Shown: positions 9,075 through 17,144 of the stretch, one piece after another | How the letters are laid out: each line of letters opens with the position of its first letter | How positions within the stretch are numbered: position 1 is the first letter of the stretch | Assembly (NCBI RefSeq): GCF_006539125.1 | Contig: NZ_BJMK01000001.1 | Coordinates: 372,001-436,000 of the forward strand | Length of the DNA stretch: 64,000 bases | DNA from: Gluconobacter sphaericus NBRC 12467 | GTDB taxonomy: Bacteria; Pseudomonadota; Alphaproteobacteria; Acetobacterales; Acetobacteraceae | Reading direction: 5' to 3' | The notes under the pieces: generated by a model | Databases searched by the model: none | What the model was told of the DNA's origin: nothing | Seen by the model: the letters and a program-made list of their open reading frames with translations, nothing else | Translations under genes and position numbers: made by a program

Positions 9075-10280
9075 GTGATCCTGCGCGTCCTTGTCGGCAT
9101 GGCCGGTCTTTTGATTCTGGGTGTGCTGCTGTCCACCAACCGCCGGGCCATCGACTGGCCGCTTGTCGGGCGGGCGCTGCTGTTGCAGGTGCTGATTGCG
9201 GCTGTGGTGCTGTGGGTGCCTGCGGGGGCGCACGGGCTGCATGTGGTGTCGGACGCGGTGACGAAGGTTCTGTCCTTTGGTGACGTGGGCAGTGCGTTCC
9301 TGTTCGGCGGTCTTGTTGGGCCGAAGATGAACGGGCTGTTTGGTAATGACAGTTTCGTTTTTGCGCTGAAGGTCCTACCCGAGATCGTCTATGTCGCAGC
9401 GCTTCTGGGGCTGTTGCAGCACTGGGGCGTGTTGCAGTTTCTCTCGCGGATCATTGGCGGGGCGCTGTCGCGGGTTCTAGGGACGACGGGGCTCGAATCG
9501 TTCTCGGCGGTGCTGACGATCTTTCTGGGGCAGAGTGAGATGCCGATCGCGCTTCAGACCTGTCTGGCGGAAATGTCGGAAGGGGAACTGGCGACGGTGC
9601 TGTGCAGCGGGACGTCGTCGATCGCGGGATCTGTGCTGGCGGGATATGCGTCGCTCGGTGTGCCGATGGAGAACCTGCTGGCGGCGTCTTTTATGGCGAT
9701 ACCGGGCGGTTTGCTGTTTTCGCGCATTCTGTTTCCGGGGCCGCGCCGCTCCGATGCGCAGATTGCAGGCGCAGATCACGGGCATCACAGTATGTTCGAG
9801 GCCATTGCGGATGGGGCGATGAATGGTGCGAAGATCGCGGTGGCGGTTGGGTCTGTGCTGATTGCGTTCGTGGGGTTGATTGCTCTGGCAAACGGGCTTC
9901 TTGGTGCGGTGGGGCTGTCTTTGGCGTGGATTCTGGGGATGGTGTTTGCGCCGTTTGCGTGGCTGCTTGGGGTGCCGTGGAATGAGTGTGTAGTGGCGGG
10001 TGGTCTGCTGGGGCAAAAGATCGCGTTCAATGAATTCGTGGCTTATGTGAACCTGTCGCCGTTGATCCACGCGCATGCGCTGTCGCAGCGGACGATCACG
10101 ATCCTGTCCTTCGCGCTGTGCGGGTTTGCGAATATCTCGACGATCGGGATCCTGATCGGGGCGTTCGGGAGTGCGGAACCGCGTCGGCGGACGGATGTGG
10201 CGTCTCTGGCGGTGCGGGCCGTGGTGGCGGGGACGCTGTCCAATGCGATGAGTGCGGTGATTGCAGGGCTGTTCGTCTGA
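9075..10280 (+). CDS. nupC: Concentrative nucleoside transporter (NupC/CNT family)
   Basis: 401 residues starting at GTG, preceded by an AGGAG. It is very hydrophobic, with the CNT layout: an N-terminal transmembrane triplet; 'FGDVGSAFLFGGLVG'; 'FALKVLPEIVYVAALLGLL'; the gate motif 'FLGQSEMPIALQ'; 'GTSSIAGSVLAGYASLGVP'; and a C-terminal 'GQKIAFNEFVAYVNL' and 'GFANISTIGILIGAFG'. It is a proton- or sodium-driven importer of nucleosides across the inner membrane. No nucleoside catabolic genes are adjacent. Confidence 0.93.
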   Translation: MILRVLVGMAGLLILGVLLSTNRRAIDWPLVGRALLLQVLIAAVVLWVPAGAHGLHVVSDAVTKVLSFGDVGSAFLFGGLVGPKMNGLFGNDSFVFALKVLPEIVYVAALLGLLQHWGVLQFLSRIIGGALSRVLGTTGLESFSAVLTIFLGQSEMPIALQTCLAEMSEGELATVLCSGTSSIAGSVLAGYASLGVPMENLLAASFMAIPGGLLFSRILFPGPRRSDAQIAGADHGHHSMFEAIADGAMNGAKIAVAVGSVLIAFVGLIALANGLLGAVGLSLAWILGMVFAPFAWLLGVPWNECVVAGGLLGQKIAFNEFVAYVNLSPLIHAHALSQRTITILSFALCGFANISTIGILIGAFGSAEPRRRTDVASLAVRAVVAGTLSNAMSAVIAGLFV

Positions 10281-10374
10281 TGTGCGGGCGTGTTCACGAA
10301 TCTCTGATCGATGGGTTGGCGCGACCCGGATAAGATGCGAATGGTTATCATCTTTTCCTGAAGTGAGCTTCTCC

Positions 10375-10899
10375 ATGCGTTGTTCCGGTTTTCTGACCCT
10401 TCTTCTGGCCTCTGTGATGGCTGTTCCCGCTCTGGCCTGTGCAGCGGATCATGTGAGCGGGGAGTTGAAGGGGGCGGACGGCGCCACGCATGGGATTGTG
10501 GATGTGACGGGGGCGCCGAAGGGCGTTCTGCTGCGTCTTCAGGTGCAGGGGCTGACGCCGGGCTGGCACGGAATTCACTTCCACGAAAAGGGAAGTTGTG
10601 CGGCTCCGAAATTCACCAGTGCGGGGGCGCATGTCCATACGGTGAAGCCGGTTGTGCATGGTCTGTTGAAGGCGGATGCGAATGATGCCGGGGATCTGCC
10701 GAACCTGTATGTCGCGGCGGATGGAACGGCGACAGTGGAGCTTTATTCCACGCTGGTGTCACTGAAGGGTGAAAATGGTCTGCCAGCGCTGATGGATGCG
10801 GATGGGGCGTCCGTGATCATTCACGCCAAGCCGGACGACTATCAGACCCAGCCGATCGGCGGTTCGGGAGACCGGGTAGCCTGCGCCGTTCTGCACTGA
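10375..10899 (+). CDS. sodC: Periplasmic Cu/Zn superoxide dismutase-like protein with one altered zinc ligand
   Basis: 174 residues with a signal peptide ('LTLLLASVMAVPALACA') for export to the periplasm. Copper ligands are seen in 'GIHFHEKGSC' (HxH), the bridging His in 'SAGAH' and the last copper His in 'VIIHAKPDDY'. The disulfide cysteines (GSC and RVACAV) and active-site Arg ('SGDRVAC') are also present. The expected zinc-site block 'H-x-GDLP' instead reads 'NDAGDLPNL', so the third zinc His is Asp while the zinc Asp remains. The start chosen is the ATG at the head of the signal peptide. It stands alone, convergent with gpsA, 9 bp away. Confidence 0.88.
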   Translation: MRCSGFLTLLLASVMAVPALACAADHVSGELKGADGATHGIVDVTGAPKGVLLRLQVQGLTPGWHGIHFHEKGSCAAPKFTSAGAHVHTVKPVVHGLLKADANDAGDLPNLYVAADGTATVELYSTLVSLKGENGLPALMDADGASVIIHAKPDDYQTQPIGGSGDRVACAVLH

Positions 10900-10908
10900 A
10901 GCGCGTCG

Positions 10909-11883
10909 TTATTCCCGGGTCGGGGGGCGGTCCAGGAGAAGGTGGCGCGCTTCCTCGATCGAGACGCCGTCGTTGAGAAGGCGGGTGACGGTTTCGATGA
11001 TCGGCACCCGCACATTGTGTCTGCGGGCGAGGGCAAGCATGGCCGGCGCGGTCAGAACGCCTTCTGCGACCGTTGTGCGTGAGGCGAGGATGTCTGCCAG
11101 CGGGCGGCCTTCGCCAAGTTCCAGTCCGACACTGTAATTCCGGGAGCCGCGTCCCGTGCAGGTCAGGATGAGGTCGCCCATGCCTGCGAGGCCTGCGAGG
11201 GTGCTGGCGCGGCCGCCTGTGGCTTCGGCGAGGCGCCCGATTTCAGCGACGGCGCGGGTAATGAGGGCGGCGCGGGCGTTTTCGCCCAGGCCCGCGCCAA
11301 TTGTGATCCCTGCGCCGATGGCGATGACGTTTTTTGCAGCACCTGCGAGCTGGACGCCTGCGGCGTCATCGCTGGCGTAGAGGCGGAAGCTGGATGTGTT
11401 GAGAAGCGCCGTGAGTTTCTGCGCCAGCGTGAGGTCTGCGCAAGCCAGCGTTGCGGCGGCGGGGAGGCCTTTCGCGATTTCGATGGCGAAGTTGGGGCCG
11501 GAGAGAACGCCGGTCGGGCGGTTTGGCATGGTCTGCGCGAGGACGTCGAGCGGCAGGAGGGATGTGGCCTGTTCCAGCCCCTTGCAGCAGGTTACGACGG
11601 GGACTGCGGGATCAAGCTCGGTCTGAAGGCGGGTGGAGACGTCGCGGGCGGTCTGGACCGGGGTGACGAGCAGGACGACGTCTGCGCTGCGGGGAAAGTC
11701 ACCTGTGATGGTGACGTTTTCGGGCAGGGTGATGTCGGGTAGGCGGGGGAGGCTGCGGGTTCCGGGGGGGGCGGGATTACGCATCCAGAGGGTCACGTCC
11801 GCGCCTGTTGCTGCTGTGGCGCAGGCCAGCGCCGTGCCCCAGGCTCCGGCGCCGATGACGGCAATGTGCGGACGTGTGGTCAT
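10909..11883 (-). CDS. gpsA: Glycerol-3-phosphate dehydrogenase [NAD(P)+]
   Basis: 324 residues. It reduces dihydroxyacetone phosphate to sn-glycerol-3-phosphate, the entry to phospholipid synthesis. The N-terminal Rossmann motif is 'IAVIGAGAWGTALA'. 'CCKGLE', 'LSGPNFAIEIAKGLPAA' and 'GAAKNVIAIGAGI' (catalytic Lys) are the family blocks, and the C-terminal helical domain carries 'GLAGMGDLILTC'. It is the last gene of the leftward tsaD-rlmJ-gpsA cluster; only 2 bp separate it from rlmJ. Confidence 0.97.
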   Translation of the reverse strand: MTTRPHIAVIGAGAWGTALACATAATGADVTLWMRNPAPPGTRSLPRLPDITLPENVTITGDFPRSADVVLLVTPVQTARDVSTRLQTELDPAVPVVTCCKGLEQATSLLPLDVLAQTMPNRPTGVLSGPNFAIEIAKGLPAAATLACADLTLAQKLTALLNTSSFRLYASDDAAGVQLAGAAKNVIAIGAGITIGAGLGENARAALITRAVAEIGRLAEATGGRASTLAGLAGMGDLILTCTGRGSRNYSVGLELGEGRPLADILASRTTVAEGVLTAPAMLALARRHNVRVPIIETVTRLLNDGVSIEEARHLLLDRPPTRE

Positions 11884-11885
11884 GG

Positions 11886-12725
11886 TTATTCTTCCGCCAG
11901 TCGTTCGATGTTGATCTGGATATTTTCGGCGTCGGGGGAACGCAGGCCGGTGGCGAGGGCTTGCAGAATATTGCGGGCGTCGTCTTCGAAGCCGAAGGGG
12001 GCGTTGACGACCAGCAGGCCGCAGCCGTTCAGGCGTGACGGATCGACGGGCGGCCGCAGCAGCAACTCGCAGGCGAGCATGTCCCGGATGCCCGCGTCCT
12101 GAAGGGCTGTGTAGAACGCACGAACGGGTGTGCGGTGTTTGATTGGGTACCAGACGGCGACGATCCCGGCGCGGAACCGGGTGCGGATCAGGGTGATGGC
12201 CTTGGCGCAGCGGGCGAAATCGTCCGGTTTTTCAAACGGCGGATCAATGAGAACGAGACCGCGCTTGAAATCCTTCGGCGGAAGGAGCGCACGCAGCGCC
12301 TCGTAGCCGTCACGGTGATGGACGGCGGCTTGCGGGTCTGCATGGAAAAGGCGGCGAAGGGGCCGGACGTCTTCAGGGTGCAGTTCGCAGGCGATGAGCT
12401 GGTCTTGCGGGCGCAGTTCGGCGCGGGCGAAGGCTGGGGAGCCGGGGTAGCGGTGCCGGTCCTGCACGTTGGGGCGGACGGCGTCGAGGTAGTCCGTAAG
12501 GGGTGCAGGGGCTGGCTGTTCCAGAAGCTGGCCGATGCCTGCGTGCCATTCGCCCGTCTTTTCGGCTTCTTCGGATGACAGGTCGTAACGGCCGCATCCG
12601 GCGTGGGTGTCGAGGACGACGAAGCCTGCGGGTTTGCGTTTGAGTGCCTTGATGAGGGCAAGAAGCAGAGCGTGCTTCATGCAGTCGGCGAAGTTTCCGG
12701 CGTGGTAGATGTGACGGTAGTTCAA
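11886..12725 (-). CDS. rlmJ: 23S rRNA (adenine(2030)-N6)-methyltransferase RlmJ
   Basis: 279 residues. The N-terminus 'MNYRHIYHAGNFADCMKHALL' is diagnostic for RlmJ. 'VVLDTHAGCGRYDL' is the SAM-binding motif I and 'GLVLIDPPFEKPDDF' the catalytic DPPF motif of N6-adenine methyltransferases. It modifies A2030 of 23S rRNA in the peptidyl-transferase region. Its start ATG overlaps the tsaD stop (ATGA), so it is coupled to tsaD. Confidence 0.95.
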   Translation of the reverse strand: MNYRHIYHAGNFADCMKHALLLALIKALKRKPAGFVVLDTHAGCGRYDLSSEEAEKTGEWHAGIGQLLEQPAPAPLTDYLDAVRPNVQDRHRYPGSPAFARAELRPQDQLIACELHPEDVRPLRRLFHADPQAAVHHRDGYEALRALLPPKDFKRGLVLIDPPFEKPDDFARCAKAITLIRTRFRAGIVAVWYPIKHRTPVRAFYTALQDAGIRDMLACELLLRPPVDPSRLNGCGLLVVNAPFGFEDDARNILQALATGLRSPDAENIQINIERLAEE

Positions 12726-13846
12726 GAGATGTGTTCCGGGGTGGCGGGGGTGCGTTCAGACAGGGGCCAGCGGGGGCGCGCTGCGGTGTCGATTTCGTTG
12801 GGTGTCTCGCCCGCATGGAGGCGTTCGAGGGCGGCCCAGGCGACCATCACCGCGTTGTCAGTGCACAGGCGCAGGGGGGGAGCGAAAAAGGGGATGCCGT
12901 AATTTGCGGCGACCTGTTCGAGGGCGTGGCGCAGGGTTTTGTTGGCAGCGACGCCGCCCGCAACGACGAGGGCGGTGGCATTCGGAGTGAGGGCGAGGGC
13001 GTGCTCGGCGCGGTCGGCCATCACGTCGGCGACGGCGCGCTGGAAGGATGCGGCGACGTCTGCGGCGAATTGACGCGGAAGGGCATCGCGGCTGCCGGTC
13101 GGATCCTGTGTGTCGATCAGACGGCTGACGGCGGTTTTCAGGCCCGAGAACGAGAAATCGCAGCCTTCGCGGCCCTTGAGGGGGCGAGGAAGCGCATAGG
13201 CATCGTCCCGGCCTTCGGTGGCGAGTTTTTCCAGCGCGGGGCCGCCGGGCCAGCCGAGGCCGAGCATCTTGGCGACCTTGTCAAAGGCTTCTCCGGCAGC
13301 ATCATCGATTGTGCCGCCGAGACGGACATAACGGCCGGTTTCTTCGACCGAAACGCACTGGCAGTGGCCGCCCGAGACCAGCATTGTCAGATAAGGGAAG
13401 TGCAGATCCGCGCCGAGGCTGGGGAGGCGCGGGGTGAGGATATGGGCCTCGATATGGTTCACGGCCATGAAGGGGCGGTGCAGCGCCATGGCCAGTCCCT
13501 TGGCGTAGGAGCTACCGACGATCAGGCCGCCGATCAGGCCGGGGCCGGTCGTACCCGCGAAAGTGTCGATATCGGCCAGCGTCAGGGAGGCTTTTTTCAG
13601 CACTTCCGCCACCAGCGTGGGCAGGGCGTCCAGATGGGCTCGGGCTGCGATTTCCGGGACAACGCCGCCGAGAATGGCGTGGTCGGTCTGGGAGAGGACG
13701 CCTTCGGCCAGGATCGTGCCGTCGTAAGCGAGAATGGCGCAGGCCGTATCATCGCAGGAGGTTTCGATGGCCAGAAGGGGGCGTGTGGGCATGGACGGAC
13801 GTGTTGCGGGGGCTGACATGGGGCTTATTATGGCCGAGTCTGTCAT
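12722..13846 (-). CDS. tsaD: tRNA N6-adenosine threonylcarbamoyltransferase TsaD
   Basis: About 374 residues. It transfers the threonylcarbamoyl group to A37 of ANN-decoding tRNAs, with TsaB/TsaE/TsaC. Family motifs: 'LLAIETSCDDTACAIL' at the N-terminus, metal-binding 'AVNHIEAHILT', 'LVSGGHCQ', 'DDAAGEAFDKVAKMLGLGWPGGP' and 'VVAGGVAANKTLR'. The start at 13846 has an AGGA ten bases upstream; an ATG at 13819 (365 aa) and one at 13792 also fit, and the region before the conserved motif is not conserved enough to decide. First gene of a leftward operon, divergent from hemC. Confidence 0.95.
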   Translation of the reverse strand: MTDSAIISPMSAPATRPSMPTRPLLAIETSCDDTACAILAYDGTILAEGVLSQTDHAILGGVVPEIAARAHLDALPTLVAEVLKKASLTLADIDTFAGTTGPGLIGGLIVGSSYAKGLAMALHRPFMAVNHIEAHILTPRLPSLGADLHFPYLTMLVSGGHCQCVSVEETGRYVRLGGTIDDAAGEAFDKVAKMLGLGWPGGPALEKLATEGRDDAYALPRPLKGREGCDFSFSGLKTAVSRLIDTQDPTGSRDALPRQFAADVAASFQRAVADVMADRAEHALALTPNATALVVAGGVAANKTLRHALEQVAANYGIPFFAPPLRLCTDNAVMVAWAALERLHAGETPNEIDTAARPRWPLSERTPATPEHIS

Positions 13847-13886
13847 ATCATGACAGTCCTGTATGAATGGGCTAAAGCTGCCGCTC

Positions 13887-14936
13887 ATGAACGCTCCCGT
13901 CCTGCCTTCCGAGGCGCTCCAGAGAGTCGCCGCGGAAGCCGTCCGCCGCTCCCATGCCGCTGAGCCGCCTACCGGCCGCAAGCTCCCTCTTCGTGTCGGG
14001 TCGCGGGCGTCTCCGCTGGCGCTGGTCCAGACACGGAATTTTCTGACGCGACTGACGCGCTTCTGCCCCGTCCTGCGCGATATGGGGGCGTTTCAGGAAT
14101 ACCAGATCAGTACTGAGGGCGATCGCAATCAGGTGCAGCGTCTGGCGGAAATCGGTGGCAAGGGGCTCTTTGCCAAGGAAATCCATGAGGCGCTGGTGGC
14201 CGGGCGGATTGATTTCGCGGTGCACAGCCTCAAGGATCTGGAGACCAATCTGCCACCGGGTCTGGTACTGGCGTGCACGCTCAAGCGCGAAGATGCGCGC
14301 GATGCGCTGATTCTGCGGGATCGTGATGTGGTAGTTGATCCGCAGCGTCCTTATGACTGTCTGCCGGAGGGGGCACTGATTGGCTGTGCGTCGGTGCGTC
14401 GTCAGGCGCAGATGCTGCATGTGCGGCCCGATCTGCGGTTCTGCCTGTTGCGCGGAAATGTTCAGACGCGGCTGGACAAACTGCGGGCCGGAGCCTGTGA
14501 GGCGACGCTTCTGGCACTGGCCGGGCTGCGGCGTCTGGGCATGGAAGACCGTGTGGATGTCGTGCTGGAGCCTGACCAGATGCTGCCAGCTTCGGGTCAG
14601 GGTATTGTGGGCGTGACGGTTCGTGAGAGCGATCTGGAACTGCGCGAACTGCTGTCCGCGATCGAAGATCCGGAAGCGCGGGCCGTTTCGACAGCCGAGC
14701 GTGCGCTTCTGGCGGAACTCGATGGGTCGTGCCGGACGCCGATTGGTGGTTATGCCCGGATCGAGAACGGTGTGCTCAAGCTGAGCGGCATGATTGCGAG
14801 CGAGGACGGGACTTTCCTGCTCCATCGCGAGATCGAGGGTGCGCCGCTTGAAGCGGCCCGTCTGGGTACCGAACTTGCCGACGAACTTCGTCGCGATACG
14901 CCAGCCCATATCTTTGATGAAATGAGACGTCCCTGA
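13887..14936 (+). CDS. hemC: Hydroxymethylbilane synthase (porphobilinogen deaminase)
   Basis: About 349 residues from the ATG at 13887; an ATG eight codons earlier (13863) is in frame and neither has a clear ribosome-binding site. It condenses four porphobilinogens into hydroxymethylbilane. Landmarks are 'LRVGSRASPLALVQT', 'IGGKGLFAKEIHEAL', 'FAVHSLKDLETNLP' and the dipyrromethane-cofactor cysteine in 'LDGSCRTPIGGYA'. About 35 residues of Ala/Pro-rich sequence precede the fold, longer than usual. Followed 26 bp later by hemD, the next pathway step. Confidence 0.96.
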   Translation: MNAPVLPSEALQRVAAEAVRRSHAAEPPTGRKLPLRVGSRASPLALVQTRNFLTRLTRFCPVLRDMGAFQEYQISTEGDRNQVQRLAEIGGKGLFAKEIHEALVAGRIDFAVHSLKDLETNLPPGLVLACTLKREDARDALILRDRDVVVDPQRPYDCLPEGALIGCASVRRQAQMLHVRPDLRFCLLRGNVQTRLDKLRAGACEATLLALAGLRRLGMEDRVDVVLEPDQMLPASGQGIVGVTVRESDLELRELLSAIEDPEARAVSTAERALLAELDGSCRTPIGGYARIENGVLKLSGMIASEDGTFLLHREIEGAPLEAARLGTELADELRRDTPAHIFDEMRRP

Positions 14937-14962
14937 CGTTTACCCGTCCTGAACCGGGTCGC

Positions 14963-15619
14963 ATGGTTCTGGTGACCCGGCCGGAGCCCGGACTGTCCGC
15001 TACGATGGCGGAGGTCCGGGCACTCGGCTGGGAGGCTGTGGCGTGTCCGATGCTGGACATCACGACATTTGAACCTGTTGCGCCGGGTGAGTTCCGGGCC
15101 GTACTGGTGACGAGTGCCAATGCGTTACCTGCGCTGCGGGACTGGCCTCGGGACCGTCTTGTTGTGGCGGTGGGCGCGCGGACGGCGGTACGGGCGCGCA
15201 AAGCCGGGTTTATGAATGTCGAGGCGGCGGACGGGGATGCGCTGGCTCTGGCGGCGTTCTGCCGGGCGCGGGGCGTTGTGGGCGCGGATGTATTGCTGGC
15301 CAGTGGCGAGGGCTATGGCGTGGAAATGGCGCGGGATCTGGGTGTGCAGCGGATCGAGGTCTATGCGGCATCCATGTGTGTCTCTCTGCCGGAGACGGCG
15401 CGGGATGCGCTACGGAACAGACGCGTTGAGGCGGTGTTGCTGTATTCGGGAAAGACGGCCGACGCGTTCAGGGGAGCGCTGGGGGCCGAAGACGTCACGG
15501 CGCTGTCTGCCGTGCGGGCGCTCTGTCTGTCAGAGGCCATTGCCGCGCGCCTGAACCCGAAGGAATGGCGCGCGGTGATGTGGCCCGATCCGCTGGAGCA
15601 GCTCGGGCCGGTAGTCTGA
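14963..15619 (+). CDS. hemD: Uroporphyrinogen-III synthase
   Basis: 218 residues. It cyclises hydroxymethylbilane to uroporphyrinogen III. Sequence conservation in this family is low; the call rests on the opening 'MVLVTRPEPGLSATMAEVRALGWEAVACPML', 'VTSANALPAL', the hinge-region 'VYAASMCVSLP' and on position directly after hemC. No good ribosome-binding site is visible before the ATG, consistent with coupling to hemC. Its stop codon directly abuts the convergent secB stop. Confidence 0.9.
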   Translation: MVLVTRPEPGLSATMAEVRALGWEAVACPMLDITTFEPVAPGEFRAVLVTSANALPALRDWPRDRLVVAVGARTAVRARKAGFMNVEAADGDALALAAFCRARGVVGADVLLASGEGYGVEMARDLGVQRIEVYAASMCVSLPETARDALRNRRVEAVLLYSGKTADAFRGALGAEDVTALSAVRALCLSEAIAARLNPKEWRAVMWPDPLEQLGPVV

Positions 15620-16141
15620 TCAGGCTTCGCCGGCGGGTTCCGGGAACTGCTGGGCGCGCTTGGCCTGCCACAGGGCAACGAAGTCGATCGGCTGCAGCAC
15701 GACGGGCGGGAAGCCGCCGTCACGTGTGACATCGCTGACGATGGAGCGGACATACGGGAAGATCAGGCGGGGAACTTCAACCAGCAGGATCGGTTCGATG
15801 AGCTCCTGCGGCGGGTTGTTCAGCGTCACGACGGCGGCGTAGGTCAGTTCGGTGATGAACACCGTGCGACCGGCCTGGCCACCTTCCTGCGCCGGCGGCT
15901 CGGCGGCTTCGGCGCGGACAGCCAGGGCGACTTCATAGACGGCCTGATCTTCTTCCAGGCGGTTGGCCTGGACGTCGATGTTGACGGAAATCTGCGGAGC
16001 AGAGCGCAGTGTTGCGAAAATGGAAGCGCCAGCCGGCACTTCGAAGGACAGGTCCTTCGTGTACTGCAGGTTGATGGCCAGCGGCATGGCCGGCACGTTT
16101 TCCTGGCCCAGGGTAGCGTTGTCGGTGGTGTTCTCTGACAT
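15620..16141 (-). CDS. secB: Protein-export chaperone SecB
   Basis: 173 residues, typical for alphaproteobacterial SecB. It is a tetrameric cytoplasmic chaperone that holds preproteins unfolded and hands them to SecA. Recognisable stretches are 'INLQYTKDLSFEVP', 'VNIDVQANRLEEDQAVYEVALAVRA', 'FITELTYAAVVTLNN' and 'LLVEVPRLIFPYVRSIVSDVTRDGGFPPVVLQPIDF'. It is divergent from the Tim44-like gene, an arrangement I know from many alphaproteobacteria. Confidence 0.97.
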   Translation of the reverse strand: MSENTTDNATLGQENVPAMPLAINLQYTKDLSFEVPAGASIFATLRSAPQISVNIDVQANRLEEDQAVYEVALAVRAEAAEPPAQEGGQAGRTVFITELTYAAVVTLNNPPQELIEPILLVEVPRLIFPYVRSIVSDVTRDGGFPPVVLQPIDFVALWQAKRAQQFPEPAGEA

Positions 16142-16225
16142 ACAGTCTCCGGTTCCGCAGGGGCTGGGCCCATGGCGGACATCGATTGGAACGATTGCGA
16201 TTTCTCGGCGGTAGCATGATGTCCG

Positions 16226-16256
16226 CTGTCCGCCAAGACACGGTTCTGGCGGACAG
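16226..16256. repeat. Perfect 10-bp inverted repeat in the secB/Tim44 divergent region
   Basis: CTGTCCGCCA and its exact reverse complement are separated by 11 bases, about 85 bp upstream of secB and 78 bp upstream of the Tim44-like start. No T-run follows on either strand, so it is more likely an operator or 5'-leader hairpin than a terminator. Confidence 0.5.
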
Positions 16257-16334
16257 ATGGTTGAGATCGGACGGATTGCACCCTATCTACAGGTCAACGG
16301 ATCTTTAACCGAACACTGCGAAACACAGGCCTTC

Positions 16335-17132
16335 ATGTCTTCTGACGACATCCATCTCCCCGCCGGCCTCATGGCTCATGCGGGTCATTATTTTCCCTGG
16401 GACCTTGTGGTCCTGTTCGTGCTCGCCGTGGCGCTGGGGGTGAGGTTGTACCGTGTTCTTGGCCGGCGTGTCGGGATGCAGGGGGTGCGGCAGGAACGTC
16501 CAAGGGGCGGGTTTGGTCCGGGTGTGCAGAAGGGTGTGGCTCCGGATGCCGCACGTCCGGGCGTTCCGCCGCCGCTGCCCGGGCAGTTTGCAGGGAAGCC
16601 GGGGGCTGCTCCCGGGGTGTTTGATCAGGCTGTGCCGGATGTTGCGTATGAAATTCCTGCGCCTGCCACGCGGGTCGGGACGGTTCTGGGTGAGATCGGG
16701 TCCGTTTTTCCAGGATTTTCGCCTGATGGTTTCCTGAAGGAAGCCGAAGAAACATTCCGTCAGGTGGTTCCGGCTTTTGCGGTCGGTGACCGTACGACGC
16801 TGGAAAAGCTGCTGACGCCAGCCTCCGTGGACTCTTTTTCCGCGGCGATTGATGCGCGGGTGCAGGCGGGCGAGACGCAGCGGAGTGATCTGCGCGGGAT
16901 TGAGAGCCTGTCCATTCTGGATGCGATGCTTGTGTCTGCGGAAGACGGGACGCGGGTCGGCCGAATCGAAGTGAAGATCGTGTCGCGTCAGGTGAATATC
17001 CTCACGGATCGTGAGGGTGAGCCACTGGTCGGAACCGAGGCCGTGACAGAGTTCCATGATTTATGGTTGTTCGAGCGTGTGGCGGGGCAGTCCGATGCAC
17101 GGTGGCGTCTGGCGGCGTCGCGTCCGGCCTGA
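16335..17132 (+). CDS. Tim44-like domain protein (TimA-type inner-membrane protein)
   Basis: 265 residues from MSSDDIHLP. One hydrophobic segment ('WDLVVLFVLAVALGVRLYRVLG', about residues 22-43) is followed by a Gly/Pro-rich linker and a C-terminal Tim44-like fold: 'FLKEAEETFRQVVPAFAVGDRTTLEKLLTP', then 'RIEVKIVSRQVNILTDREGEPL'. The bacterial family is membrane-anchored and thought to be linked to protein export or envelope biogenesis. It sits between secB and mltA, a conserved alphaproteobacterial cluster, 12 bp before mltA. The upstream in-frame region to 16257 lacks conservation and is left out. Confidence 0.88.
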   Translation: MSSDDIHLPAGLMAHAGHYFPWDLVVLFVLAVALGVRLYRVLGRRVGMQGVRQERPRGGFGPGVQKGVAPDAARPGVPPPLPGQFAGKPGAAPGVFDQAVPDVAYEIPAPATRVGTVLGEIGSVFPGFSPDGFLKEAEETFRQVVPAFAVGDRTTLEKLLTPASVDSFSAAIDARVQAGETQRSDLRGIESLSILDAMLVSAEDGTRVGRIEVKIVSRQVNILTDREGEPLVGTEAVTEFHDLWLFERVAGQSDARWRLAASRPA

Positions 17133-17144
17133 TCGCGTTATCCT

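Noticed and set aside
8918-9151. 78-codon N-terminal extension of glutathione peroxidase
   Set aside because: Low-complexity sequence, not a signal peptide, and a clear ribosome-binding site precedes the MTCAYDF start.
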